Source: Pelagibacteraceae bacterium AG-390-D18
GTDB taxonomy: Bacteria; Pseudomonadota; Alphaproteobacteria; Pelagibacterales; Pelagibacteraceae
Reading direction: 5' to 3'
Length of the DNA: 36,280 nt
NCBI GenBank assembly: GCA_003279715.1
Contig: QCGY01000014.1
Span: 1-36,280 of the forward strand
The notes beneath the pieces are model-generated. The model did not search any database and was not told the DNA's origin. It saw only the letters and a list, made by a program, of their open reading frames with translations. Made by a program: the position numbers and the translations under genes. Positions 7,467 to 15,964 of this stretch are shown here, piece by piece. How positions within the stretch are numbered: the stretch's first letter is position 1; each line of letters opens with the position of its first letter.

Positions 7467-8636
7467 ATGAAATTTGGTTATTTTTGTAATACCACAAACT
7501 GGACACACAAACCTTATCACGAACTATTAGATGAAACTAGAGAGATTACTGAATATTGTGATCAGAACAAATGGAATTCTATTTGGTACACGGAACATCA
7601 TTTTAACCATGAAGGAATGGAATCTTGTACAAACCCATTAATGATGGGTACAGATGCTGCTGCAAGAACTAAACAAATTAGAATTGGTCAGGCATGTAAT
7701 GTAATTACATTTCATAATCCTATACAGATGGCCGAAGATGTGGCTCTTTTAGATCAATTATCTAAAGGTAGAGTTGAAGTTGGTATTGGTAGAGGAATTT
7801 ATGGAAGAGAAGCTGTTAATTTAAATATTGAAGCTGACATGAAAGATCAGGCTAAAAACTTTAGACTATTTGAAGAAACTTTAACTATTTTAAAGAAAGC
7901 CTGGAAAGAAAAATTTTTTGATCATAAGGGTGAATTTTACACTTATCCATCACCTGATTATGTTTGGCAGCATGATATGAGCAAACCAAGTAAAGAATTT
8001 ATGGATATGAAAACTAATGTAATGAAAAAAATTAGCGTTATACCTCAGCCATATCAAAAACCTTACCCGCCAATTCATCAAGTTGTAGATGGTATCAGGT
8101 CTATTGAATGGGCTGCGCAACAAGGCTTAAATATTATTATGTGGATACCAACAGTTAAAGCATTAAAAATTAAATTTGAAGCTTTCAAGAATGCAAAATC
8201 TGAGGCTGAAAAAAGAAACGTGCCTATGGGTGAAGGAATTTCACTTGTAAGAGATATGTTTGTTGCTGATACGATGGAAGAAGCTAAAGAAAAAGCTGGA
8301 GAGCATATGGTAAATTATATGAGATGGGTATGTCATTGGAGAGGTCTAGGAAATCACATGGATCCAGGTGAAGAACTTCCAGAAACTAAAGGTAAATTAG
8401 ATTTATTAAATTATGAATTTTTACACAAAAGAAATATGTTATTTGGAACTCCAGAATATGTTGCTGATAAAATTCATGAATTAAAATCCGAACTAAACTT
8501 ACAAAACTTACAAGTTTGGTCAAATTTTCCTGGAGTGAAACATGAAGATTGTATGAAAAGTATTAAACTTTTTACTGAAAAAGTTATGCCTCACTTCCAA
8601 GATGATATAGAGACTGAAGTCAAAAAAGTTTCGTGA
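7467..8636 (+). CDS. luciferase-like (LLM) flavin-dependent monooxygenase
   Basis: 389 residues from the ATG at 7467, chosen because AAAGGAGG lies 4 nt upstream; a GTG at 7425 would add 14 unconserved residues. The TIM-barrel LLM fold is shown by 'FGYFCNTTNW', 'WYTEHHF' near residue 45, 'TKQIRIGQACNVITFHNP' near residue 75, and 'LDQLSKGRVEVGIGRG' near residue 100. Family members use reduced FMN from a separate reductase to oxygenate sulfonates, pyrimidine or pyridine rings, aldehydes and amines. No flavin reductase is encoded nearby, so a reductase from elsewhere in the genome would be needed. It is the first gene of a six-enzyme cluster and overlaps the next gene by 4 nt (GTGA). Confidence 0.88.
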   Translation: MKFGYFCNTTNWTHKPYHELLDETREITEYCDQNKWNSIWYTEHHFNHEGMESCTNPLMMGTDAAARTKQIRIGQACNVITFHNPIQMAEDVALLDQLSKGRVEVGIGRGIYGREAVNLNIEADMKDQAKNFRLFEETLTILKKAWKEKFFDHKGEFYTYPSPDYVWQHDMSKPSKEFMDMKTNVMKKISVIPQPYQKPYPPIHQVVDGIRSIEWAAQQGLNIIMWIPTVKALKIKFEAFKNAKSEAEKRNVPMGEGISLVRDMFVADTMEEAKEKAGEHMVNYMRWVCHWRGLGNHMDPGEELPETKGKLDLLNYEFLHKRNMLFGTPEYVADKIHELKSELNLQNLQVWSNFPGVKHEDCMKSIKLFTEKVMPHFQDDIETEVKKVS

Positions 8637-10333
8637 TCAAATCACATAAGAAAATATCTGGTGGCCAGGCTGCCATTCAATCTTTAAAAAAAGAAAAAGT
8701 TGAACATGTTTTTGGTCTAATCGGTTCTGCTACAATGGAGATGTTTGATGCTCTTTACCATGAAAAAAAAATAAAATTTATTGGAGTAAGAGATGAAAGA
8801 ACAGGCACTCATATGGCTGACGGGTATGCAAGAGCCTCGAACAAACCAGGTGTTATAATAGCTGGACAAAATGGACCTGGGGCTACAAACTTAGTAACTG
8901 GTGTTGCTCAAGCAAAAGCTGCTTTTTCACCTGTAATTGCAATTGCTGGCTCTTATTCCACAAAAGATAAAATGGAAGATGCATTTCAGGGTCTTGATCA
9001 GAAATCTTTATTTACTCCGATAACAAAGAAAACCTGGACTGTTAAAAATTCAAAAATGATACCTAATGTTATTAGTGATGCTTTTAGCCTTGCAATGAAA
9101 CCTAGAAGAGGTCCAGTTTGTGTTAATCTACCAAGAAATATTTTAGCAGCAACAAATACTTATAAAATCAATACTAATAAGCCCTCTTTTGAAAGCGAGA
9201 GCAGTCTTAAAGGTAAAAATGAAAAAATAAAAAAAGCTGCAAAAATTATAAATCAAGCAAGTCAATTTGTAATAATTGCTGGTGGTGGGATTAAATATAC
9301 CGCTAAATATAAAGAAGTAATCAAACTTGCTGAATTGTTAAATGGACCAATTGTTACAGCAGCTGGGCATGGCGATGCCATTCCATTTAATCATAGACTA
9401 AATGCAGGACAGATGGGACCCCGTGGAAATCCTGTTGCTTCAAGACTTGTTAAAGAAGCAGATGTCATTTTAGCAATTGGGACTAGATTAGGTTTTAACT
9501 CTACTTTTTACTCTTATGACAACATAAATAAAAAAGCAAAAATTATTCAAATTGAAATTGAAAAAAAAATGCTTGGAAAATATTTTCCAATAGTTGTTGG
9601 AATTAATGCTGATGCAGCCACCACTACCAATCAAATATACAATGAAATTAAAAAACAGAAAATTAAATTAGATATAAAAAATTGGACAAACTCATATTTA
9701 AAAGAAAGAAAAGATTATTTAAGTAACAGAGATAGAGATAATCTTGGAAAAAACTTCCCTATTCAACCAAAAGGGTTATTTAAACAATTAAGAAAAGCTC
9801 TACCAAAAGATACTGCTATTACTTTAGATGCAGGAACACTTTGTTTGCAAGCAACAGATGCTTTAGAATATTATAATCCACCTTCATTATTTACACCTTT
9901 AGACTTTGGATTGGTGGGTTTTTCATTTGCTTGCGGTCTTGGTGTTAAAATCGCAAAACCTAAAAAAACTGTTGTCAGCTTGATGGGAGATGGTGGTTTT
10001 GGCATGACTATATCTGAATTAAGCACTGCTGTTGAATATGGAATAAACACAACAACTATTGTAATGAATAATCAAAGTTGGGGGGCAGAAAAAGCTTACC
10101 AAAAAGATTTTTTTGGAAAAAGATATTTGGGTGCAGATATTACTAGCCCTTCATTTGATAAAGTTGCAGAATTATATGGTGCAAAAGGGTTTAAGGTTAA
10201 AAAAATTTCTGAAGTAAATGAGGCTGTTAGAGCAGCTATTAAATCTAATAAACCTGCAGTAGTTGATGTTGATGTGGATCCTAGTGCATTATATAGTTTC
10301 AGAAGAGATAGTTTTAAACATAGGCAAAAATAA
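8633..10333 (+). CDS. ThDP-dependent enzyme related to sulfoacetaldehyde acetyltransferase (Xsc-like)
   Basis: 566 residues, GTG start overlapping the upstream stop. The three ThDP-enzyme domains are in order: N-terminal pyrimidine-binding (E55 in 'VRDERTG' as the activating Glu; 'GLIGSA' and 'GQNGPG'), central, and C-terminal pyrophosphate-binding ('GDG' at 452-454, 'NN' at 479-480). Features recalling Xsc rather than IlvB are 'FGLIGSATM', 'AGQNGPGATN', 'NNQSWGAEK' and the C-terminal 'FRRDSFK'. Xsc converts sulfoacetaldehyde plus phosphate to acetyl phosphate and sulfite. No phosphotransacetylase or sulfite exporter of the usual Xsc context is adjacent, so another 2-oxo acid or aldehyde substrate is quite possible. 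Alternative calls are acetolactate synthase-like or oxalyl-CoA decarboxylase-like. Confidence 0.8.
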   Translation: MIKSHKKISGGQAAIQSLKKEKVEHVFGLIGSATMEMFDALYHEKKIKFIGVRDERTGTHMADGYARASNKPGVIIAGQNGPGATNLVTGVAQAKAAFSPVIAIAGSYSTKDKMEDAFQGLDQKSLFTPITKKTWTVKNSKMIPNVISDAFSLAMKPRRGPVCVNLPRNILAATNTYKINTNKPSFESESSLKGKNEKIKKAAKIINQASQFVIIAGGGIKYTAKYKEVIKLAELLNGPIVTAAGHGDAIPFNHRLNAGQMGPRGNPVASRLVKEADVILAIGTRLGFNSTFYSYDNINKKAKIIQIEIEKKMLGKYFPIVVGINADAATTTNQIYNEIKKQKIKLDIKNWTNSYLKERKDYLSNRDRDNLGKNFPIQPKGLFKQLRKALPKDTAITLDAGTLCLQATDALEYYNPPSLFTPLDFGLVGFSFACGLGVKIAKPKKTVVSLMGDGGFGMTISELSTAVEYGINTTTIVMNNQSWGAEKAYQKDFFGKRYLGADITSPSFDKVAELYGAKGFKVKKISEVNEAVRAAIKSNKPAVVDVDVDPSALYSFRRDSFKHRQK

Positions 10334-10963
10334 ATGTCACAAAAAGATATTGGTAATAAAATTCCAATTTATAAATTAAAAGCAGGTAAGGAAGTTGAAG
10401 ATTATTATGACGAATGGACTGTTGAAAATAAATATGACAAGGATATGGTTGATTGGAAATATTCTGGACCTCAAGAAACTGTAGACCTTTTTAACAAACA
10501 TGTTCCCAACAAAGATATAAAAATTTTAGATGCAGGTTGTGGGACTGGTTTAGTAGGTATTGAGCTAAAAAAACATGGTTTTAAAAACTTTGATGGAGCT
10601 GATTTTTCACAAAAAATGCTGGACTTGGTACCAGAGAATATTTATCAAAACTTATTCAAAATCGATCTAAATAAAAAAGTTGATATAAAAGATAATACTT
10701 ATGATGGGATAACCTGCGTTGGTACTTTTACATTTGGTCACGTTAACCCCCCTGCTTTAGATGAAATGGTAAGAATTTGTAAAACAGGATCATTTATTTG
10801 TTTTACAATTAATCTAGGTATTTACGAAGAATATGGATTTGACAAAAAGATCAAAGAATTAGAAGATAAGAATTCTTGGAAAATAATTGAATTCTTTAAA
10901 TCAAATTATATTGCAAGCAAAGGAGTAAATGCTTGGTTAGTGTTAGCTCAAGTAACAAAATAA
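10334..10963 (+). CDS. class I SAM-dependent methyltransferase
   Basis: 209 residues with a Rossmann methyltransferase core. Motif I is 'ILDAGCGTG' (64-72), the acidic residue after strand 2 is D90 in 'GADFS', and motif IV-like 'GITCVGTFTFGHV' follows. The first 50 residues are Tyr/Asp/Trp-rich ('YDEWT'), as in Williams-Beuren-type small-molecule methyltransferases. It should transfer a methyl group to a small metabolite or free carboxylate; the target is unknown. The ATG abuts the stop of the ThDP gene, and the next gene starts 7 nt downstream. Its presence inside an otherwise degradative operon is odd: it may methylate a toxic intermediate or transfer a methyl group released in the pathway. 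Confidence 0.82.
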   Translation: MSQKDIGNKIPIYKLKAGKEVEDYYDEWTVENKYDKDMVDWKYSGPQETVDLFNKHVPNKDIKILDAGCGTGLVGIELKKHGFKNFDGADFSQKMLDLVPENIYQNLFKIDLNKKVDIKDNTYDGITCVGTFTFGHVNPPALDEMVRICKTGSFICFTINLGIYEEYGFDKKIKELEDKNSWKIIEFFKSNYIASKGVNAWLVLAQVTK

Positions 10964-10970
10964 AAAAATT

Positions 10971-11558
10971 ATGGATATTAACTTAAGAAAATTTACAAAA
11001 TTTGTTGATAAAACTTTCATTGAAGGTGGCAAAAAGGCTAATGAACCAGTTTTGTTAGTTTCGGTTGCTGCTGTATTTAAAAATCCTTGGCATGGACAAG
11101 GTTTTGTTGAAGATTTAAGACCTATAATTTTAGATTTAGCACCTAAACTCGGTGATTTATTAGTGCCCGAACTAATTAAAGAAATTGGATCTCCAGAAAA
11201 AATATTAGCATATGGTAAAGCTGGGGTAGTTGGTTTAAATGGAGAGATAGAACATGCTTCAGCTTTTATACATACATTAAGATTTGGTAATAAATTTAGA
11301 GATGCTGTTGGTGGAACTTCTTATTTAAGTTTTACAAATACTAGAGGGCCAGCTGGATCTAAAATTTCAATTCCAATGATGCACAAAACAGACTCTGGAT
11401 TGCGACCTTATTATTTAACACACGAATTTACGATACATGATGCTCCATTCGACGATGAAATTGTTATAGCAATTGGAGGAGCTTCAAGTGGAAGAGCTCA
11501 TGCAAGAACTGGTGATAGATATCAAGATATGAAAGAAATGGGTATTGAGCCTAAGTAA
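10971..11558 (+). CDS. PF06684 (DUF1185, 'amino acid synthesis') family protein
   Basis: 195 residues, the expected size of this family. Characteristic segments are 'KKANEPVLLVSVAAVFKNPW' near residue 21, 'YGKAGVVGLNGEIEHASAFIH' near residue 81 (Glu-His), and the C-terminal 'IAIGGASSGRAHARTGDRYQD'. Structures of the family show a variant of the chorismate-mutase-like fold. To my knowledge no firm catalytic role is established, although the Pfam name suggests amino-acid metabolism. The conserved Glu-His, the Gly/Ala-rich turn and the Arg-His-Arg cluster suggest an enzyme acting on an anionic substrate. It sits between a methyltransferase and an alpha/beta hydrolase in the luciferase-like monooxygenase cluster, which argues for a catabolic step there. 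Confidence 0.8.
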   Translation: MDINLRKFTKFVDKTFIEGGKKANEPVLLVSVAAVFKNPWHGQGFVEDLRPIILDLAPKLGDLLVPELIKEIGSPEKILAYGKAGVVGLNGEIEHASAFIHTLRFGNKFRDAVGGTSYLSFTNTRGPAGSKISIPMMHKTDSGLRPYYLTHEFTIHDAPFDDEIVIAIGGASSGRAHARTGDRYQDMKEMGIEPK

Positions 11559-11564
11559 TATTTG

Positions 11565-12347
11565 ATGACAACCGGGAATACTGCATCAGGTACTTTTTAT
11601 ATCTTCAATAAAAAAGAGCAATCAATCCCAATAGTTTTTATTCATGGTGTTGGTTTAACTTATGAAATCTGGCAACCACAATTAAATTTTTTTAAAAATT
11701 ACTCTAATCTTTCATATGATATTCTTGGTCATGGAAGGTCATCTTTAACAAAACAAAATATAAGTTTTGATGATTTTTCAGAACAGCTTATAGAATTAAT
11801 TGATGAACTTAAAATTAAAAAAATTCATTTAGTTGGTTTTTCAATTGGATCTTTAATAGCTAGAAATTTTGCAACTAGATATGGTGACCGATTACAATCA
11901 TTGATTCTTTTAGGTTCAATATACAAACGATCTGAACAACAACAAAAAATAGTTAATGAAAGATTTGATCAAGCTAAAAAAGAATTAAAACTCTCAAGAC
12001 AAGCGTTGAAAAGATGGTTTACAGACAAATATTTAGAAAATAACCCTGATACTTATAAAAAAATTAGTTCAATTTTATCTGCAAATAATATGGCTAATTT
12101 TTTAAAAGTTTATGAGTTATTTGTTAGACATAAAAATGATGAAGACTTTGAAAAAATCTATTGCAAAACCTTAGTAATGACTGGAGAACATGATATTGGG
12201 TCTACAATTGAAATGTCACAACAGTTAAACAACATAATTAAAAATAGTGAACTAAAGATCATCAAAGATGGTAAACATCTTTGTGGTATTGAGTGTGCAG
12301 ATGATGTAAATTTAGCAATCAAAAAATTTGTAGACAAAAATGACTAA
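11565..12347 (+). CDS. alpha/beta-fold hydrolase
   Basis: 260 residues from ATG 11565; a TTG one codon upstream is also possible. The catalytic triad from sequence is S93 in 'VGFSIGS', D210 in 'TGEHDIG' and H238 in 'DGKHLCG'. The oxyanion region is 'FIHGVGLTYEIW', and 'LGHGRS' follows the second conserved strand. This is the enol-lactonase/amidase-like size class. Related enzymes hydrolyse ring-cleavage products, for example E-2-(acetamidomethylene)succinate in vitamin B6 breakdown and the corresponding trigonelline intermediate. Position between PF06684 and an aldehyde dehydrogenase (8-nt overlap with the latter) fits hydrolysis of an oxygenated intermediate. Exact substrate unknown. Confidence 0.85.
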   Translation: MTTGNTASGTFYIFNKKEQSIPIVFIHGVGLTYEIWQPQLNFFKNYSNLSYDILGHGRSSLTKQNISFDDFSEQLIELIDELKIKKIHLVGFSIGSLIARNFATRYGDRLQSLILLGSIYKRSEQQQKIVNERFDQAKKELKLSRQALKRWFTDKYLENNPDTYKKISSILSANNMANFLKVYELFVRHKNDEDFEKIYCKTLVMTGEHDIGSTIEMSQQLNNIIKNSELKIIKDGKHLCGIECADDVNLAIKKFVDKND

Positions 12348-13821
12348 GCTAAAACAGTATAAAATGTTCATTAATGGGGAGTGGGTTGACTCGGAAAGTA
12401 AAAGAACTTTTGAAACTTTAAACCCAGAAAACAATGAACCTTGGGCAATTGTTCCAGAAGCAAGTGCTAAAGATGTAAACAACGCAGTTAATGCGGCACA
12501 AAAAGCATTCGAAGGTGAGTGGCCTAAATTACTTCCAAGAGAAAGAGCTAAATTCTTAAGAGCTATTGGAGATCAATTGAGACAAAACGCAGAGATGTTA
12601 GGTGAAATAGAAACGATTGATACTGGAAAACTTTTTAGAGAAACAAAAAAACAAGCAATCTATATTGCTGAGTATTATGATTATTATGCAGGTCTTGCTG
12701 ATAAAGTTGAAGGAACAGTTCTTCCAATTGATAAACCAAATGTTCAAGCGATAACTACAAGAATTCCAATTGGTGTTATTGCAGCAATCATTCCTTGGAA
12801 TTCACAAATGTTTTTAACAGCAACAAAATTAGCTCCTGCCCTTGCTATGGGGAATACAGTAGTAATTAAATCTTCAGAATTAGCACCCGCTGTAATGTTT
12901 GAATTTGCAAAACTTATTGAAAAAACTGGTATTCCTAAAGGAGTAGTAAATGTTATCACTGGCTTTGGTGATCCGTGTGGAAAAACTCTAACAACACATA
13001 ACTTAGTTGAAAAAATTGCTTTTACTGGTGGACCTGAAACAGCAAGACATATAATTAGAAATTCAGCAGATAATTTATCAGAGGTAAGTTTAGAACTTGG
13101 TGGAAAAAGTCCTGTTGCTGTATTTGATGATGCAGAACAAGAAAATGCAATAAATGGTATTGTTGCTGGAATTTTTGGTGCAAGCGGTCAAAGTTGTATA
13201 GCTGGTTCAAGACTTTATATTCAAAAAGGCATTTATGATGAATTTTTAGACAAACTCTCAAAACGTGCATCAAAAATTAAAATTGGTGCTCCTATGGACT
13301 CTGAAACTGAGATGGGACCATTAAGTAGTTTTAAACAATTAGAAACAATTGAAAAAAATATAAAAGCGACAATTGACCAAGGTGGAAAAATAAAGTGTGG
13401 TGGTAAACGACACTCTTTTTCTAACAAAGGATACTATTTTCCAGCGACAATTGTAGAATGCGACAACCATAATTTACCTGTTGCAGAAAATGAATTATTT
13501 GGACCAGTTCTATCTGTTATGAAATTTGACACTGAAGAAGAAGTAATAAATAAGATGAATGATAATCAGTATGGATTATCGTCTGGAGTTTATACCAGCA
13601 ATCTTTCAAGAGGAATGAGAGTTTCTAAAGCAATAAGAGCAGGGATAACTTTTGTAAATACTTATAGATTAATTTCTCCATCTGCTCCATTTGGAGGTAT
13701 TAAAGATAGTGGTTATGGTAAAGAAGCAGGAATCGAGTCAATAAAAGATTATACAAGAGTTAAAACAACTTGGTTCTATACTTCTGATGAACCTTCACTA
13801 GACCCTTTTTCAATCAGGTAA
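12340..13821 (+). CDS. NAD(P)-dependent aldehyde dehydrogenase
   Basis: 493 residues, standard ALDH superfamily length. The catalytic Cys is C286 in 'GASGQSCIAGS' and the general base is E252 in 'LELGGKSP', 34 residues apart as in typical ALDHs. The cofactor segment is 'PWNSQMFL' with 'FTGGPETARHI', and the C-terminal 'FGPVLSVMKF' and 'PFGGIKDSGYGKE' are conserved. It resembles betaine-aldehyde and semialdehyde dehydrogenases rather than acylating ones. It begins inside the last codons of the hydrolase gene (8-nt overlap). It likely oxidises the aldehyde made by an earlier step of this operon to a carboxylate. Confidence 0.92.
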   Translation: MTKLKQYKMFINGEWVDSESKRTFETLNPENNEPWAIVPEASAKDVNNAVNAAQKAFEGEWPKLLPRERAKFLRAIGDQLRQNAEMLGEIETIDTGKLFRETKKQAIYIAEYYDYYAGLADKVEGTVLPIDKPNVQAITTRIPIGVIAAIIPWNSQMFLTATKLAPALAMGNTVVIKSSELAPAVMFEFAKLIEKTGIPKGVVNVITGFGDPCGKTLTTHNLVEKIAFTGGPETARHIIRNSADNLSEVSLELGGKSPVAVFDDAEQENAINGIVAGIFGASGQSCIAGSRLYIQKGIYDEFLDKLSKRASKIKIGAPMDSETEMGPLSSFKQLETIEKNIKATIDQGGKIKCGGKRHSFSNKGYYFPATIVECDNHNLPVAENELFGPVLSVMKFDTEEEVINKMNDNQYGLSSGVYTSNLSRGMRVSKAIRAGITFVNTYRLISPSAPFGGIKDSGYGKEAGIESIKDYTRVKTTWFYTSDEPSLDPFSIR

Positions 13822-13825
13822 TATT

Positions 13826-14683
13826 TTGTCCCCAAAACACACTGTATTAATTGTTTTGGTGATGTTTTTTCTTGGTAGCGCTTATCCACTTGGTAAATTT
13901 GGATTAAATGCTTCAATGAATCCAATTTTCTTTGGTGCATTAAGAATGGGCTTTGTTTTTTTATGTTTATTACCATTTTGCAAAATAATTATTCCTAAAA
14001 AGAAATATATATTACCTTTAATAGGATTTTCTCTTTGTATGGGTGCGGGTGTAAATATGTTTTTATACTTATCTATCAATGCAGTGACTTTATTGGCTCC
14101 TATTACAATTGGAGCACAACTATCTATACCGTTTGCAATACTAATAAGTTCTTTATTTTTAAAAGAAAGTATTAGTTTAAAAAAATGGATTTTTATTTTT
14201 TCATCATTTTTAGGAATACTATTTATAGCTTTTGATCCAAATATTTTCGATGAAATTGTTGGTACTTTTTTGGTTTTTGGAATGGCCTTTTTTTATGGAC
14301 TATCTCAAGTTTTTTCAAGATACATAAAAGACCTAGATGTAAAGTTTACAAACGCTTTTATGGGGCTTATAGGTTTTTTAGTCTTGATTATTTTTTCTCA
14401 AATATTTGAAGGAAACATCGTTAAACAAATGGAGAAAGTTGAAACAAATGGTTGGCTTGCGGTTATGTATGCTGGAATGATCATTTCAATTTTAGGACAC
14501 ATGATGATGTTTTATCTTTATAAATTTTATCCAATAGGAATGGTCATGCCTTTTTATTCACTATTTCCTGTTTTTGGACTGATATTAACTTTCTTTATAT
14601 TTGGCGAAGTACCCTCTTTAATAACAGTATTTGGCGGTATAGTTGTAATAACATCAATATATTTACTTCAAAAAACTAAGTAA
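13826..14683 (+). CDS. EamA-family (DMT) transporter
   Basis: 285 residues, around ten hydrophobic helices in two EamA halves. The TTG start at 13826 gives a complete first helix; starting at the in-frame ATG 13862 would cut that helix ('VMFFLGSAYPLG' onwards). An AGGT just upstream of the TTG may serve as a weak SD. It lies 4 nt after the aldehyde dehydrogenase stop and is the last gene before a hairpin with a T-tract. It probably moves a substrate or product of the preceding enzymes across the inner membrane, but direction and solute are not visible in sequence. Confidence 0.85.
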   Translation: MSPKHTVLIVLVMFFLGSAYPLGKFGLNASMNPIFFGALRMGFVFLCLLPFCKIIIPKKKYILPLIGFSLCMGAGVNMFLYLSINAVTLLAPITIGAQLSIPFAILISSLFLKESISLKKWIFIFSSFLGILFIAFDPNIFDEIVGTFLVFGMAFFYGLSQVFSRYIKDLDVKFTNAFMGLIGFLVLIIFSQIFEGNIVKQMEKVETNGWLAVMYAGMIISILGHMMMFYLYKFYPIGMVMPFYSLFPVFGLILTFFIFGEVPSLITVFGGIVVITSIYLLQKTK

Positions 14684-14701
14684 TTTTTCATTGAATTGTT
14701 G

Positions 14702-14728
14702 AGATAATCATCATTTAATTATCTTTTT
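14702..14728 (+). terminator. weak intrinsic terminator after the catabolic operon
   Basis: AGATAAT and ATTATCT (14702-14708, 14718-14724) form a 7-bp stem with a 9-nt loop, followed by TTTT. The stem is AT-rich and thus weak, but its position between the DMT gene and the next gene fits partial termination. Confidence 0.45.
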
Positions 14729-14732
14729 ATAA

Positions 14733-14744
14733 ATTGTTAACAAT
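14733..14744. promoter_or_regulatory. 12-bp perfect palindrome, candidate operator
   Basis: ATTGTTAACAAT is a perfect dyad centred on GTTAAC, 14 nt upstream of the ATG at 14759 and just before the SD AGAGGA. A TATAAA (14728-14733) directly precedes it and could be a -10. This could be a binding site for a dimeric repressor of the binding-protein gene. Confidence 0.35.
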
Positions 14745-14758
14745 AAAAGAGGAAGATA

Positions 14759-15949
14759 ATGAAAAAACTATTTATTGCTGCATTTATGCTTGTTTCAAGT
14801 TTTGGAACAAATGTAATGGCAGACGGACATGCGATTAAAATGGGGATTATCTTAGGATTTACTGGTCCTATTGAATCTCTAACACCAGCTATGAGAGACT
14901 CAGCTAAATTAGCTTTTGAAGAAGCTTCAGCGTCTGGATCTTTATTAGGTGGAAAAAAAATATCAGTTTTAGAAGCAGACTCAACTTGTGTTGACTCAGC
15001 AGCAGCAACTGCAGCAGCTGAAGGATTAGTATCACAAGGTGTAGCAGCTATAATGGGTGCTGACTGTTCAGGTGTTACGGGTGCAATTGCATCTAATGTT
15101 GCTGTACCTAATGGTGTAGTGATGATTTCACCATCAGCAACTTCTCCAGGATTAACAACTCTTGATGATAATGGATATTTCTTTAGAACAGCTCCATCAG
15201 ATGCTAGAGGTGGTCAAATCTTAGCTGATATTACTAAAGATAGAAAAGTTAAAAGTGTAGCAATTACTTACACTAACAATGACTATGGAAAAGGCTTAGC
15301 TGATGTTTATAAAGCAGCAGTTGAAAGTCATGGCATTAAAGTAACTACTGTAACTGCTCATGAAGATGGTAAAGCAGATTACTCATCTGAAGTTGCAACT
15401 CTTGCTTCAGCAGGTGGTGATGCTGTAGCTGTAATTGGTTACCTAGACCAAGGTGGAAAAGGAATTATTCAAGCTTCTTTAGACTCTGGAGCATTTGATA
15501 CATTTGTTTTATCTGATGGTATGATAGGTCAATCTCTAGTTGATGCATTTGGAAAAGATTTAAGTAAATCTTTTGGTTCAATGCCTGGTTCAACTGGAAA
15601 AGGTGCTGGTGTATTTGCCGATGTAGCAAAAGCTGGAGGAATTGATTCTTCTGGACCATACACAGGCGAATCATACGACGCAGCAGCTTTGATAATATTA
15701 GCAATGCAAGCAGGTAATTCTGCTGACAGAGCATCAATTGCAAAAAATGTAATGGGTGTTGCTAACGCTCCTGGAACTAAAATTTATCCAGGTGAGCTTA
15801 AAAAAGGATTGGATTTACTAGCTAAAGGTAAAAAGATAAATTACGAAGGTGCAACTGGAGTAACTTTTACTAGTGTTGGTGAAGCTGAAGGTTCTTTCTT
15901 AGAGCAAGAAATCAAAGGTGGAAAATTCAAAACTAAAAAACAAAGATAA
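14759..15949 (+). CDS. periplasmic substrate-binding protein, LivK/Peripla_BP_6 type (HAAT ABC transporter)
   Basis: 396 residues. The N-terminal signal peptide (positive K2-K3, hydrophobic core 4-16) probably ends at 'NVMA' before D22-G-H. The mature part has the type I periplasmic fold of branched-chain amino acid/amide binding proteins: 'IKMGIILGFTGPIE' at the start, 'VSQGVAAIMGADCSGVT' near residue 90, 'ISPSATSPGLT', and 'YTNNDYGKGLADVYK' at the second lobe. A clear SD (AGAGGAAG) precedes the ATG. The cognate permease and ATPase genes are probably livH/M/G/F at 20024-16149, which face it convergently across a strong terminator. Ligand not predictable; amino acids, amides or N-compounds are usual. 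The strong terminator and SD suggest high expression. Confidence 0.9.
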   Translation: MKKLFIAAFMLVSSFGTNVMADGHAIKMGIILGFTGPIESLTPAMRDSAKLAFEEASASGSLLGGKKISVLEADSTCVDSAAATAAAEGLVSQGVAAIMGADCSGVTGAIASNVAVPNGVVMISPSATSPGLTTLDDNGYFFRTAPSDARGGQILADITKDRKVKSVAITYTNNDYGKGLADVYKAAVESHGIKVTTVTAHEDGKADYSSEVATLASAGGDAVAVIGYLDQGGKGIIQASLDSGAFDTFVLSDGMIGQSLVDAFGKDLSKSFGSMPGSTGKGAGVFADVAKAGGIDSSGPYTGESYDAAALIILAMQAGNSADRASIAKNVMGVANAPGTKIYPGELKKGLDLLAKGKKINYEGATGVTFTSVGEAEGSFLEQEIKGGKFKTKKQR

Positions 15950-15964
15950 TTATTATCTAATTAG

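Noticed and set aside
8633-10333. Biosynthetic acetolactate synthase (ilvB)
   Set aside because: No small subunit gene follows, and key blocks look more like Xsc than IlvB.
13055-13427. Overlapping minus-strand frames inside the aldehyde dehydrogenase gene
   Set aside because: No start signals or recognisable domains; the + strand ALDH is unambiguous.
15465-15743. 92-codon minus-strand open frame inside the binding-protein gene
   Set aside because: Gln/Leu/His-rich composition is that of an antisense shadow of a well-supported gene.
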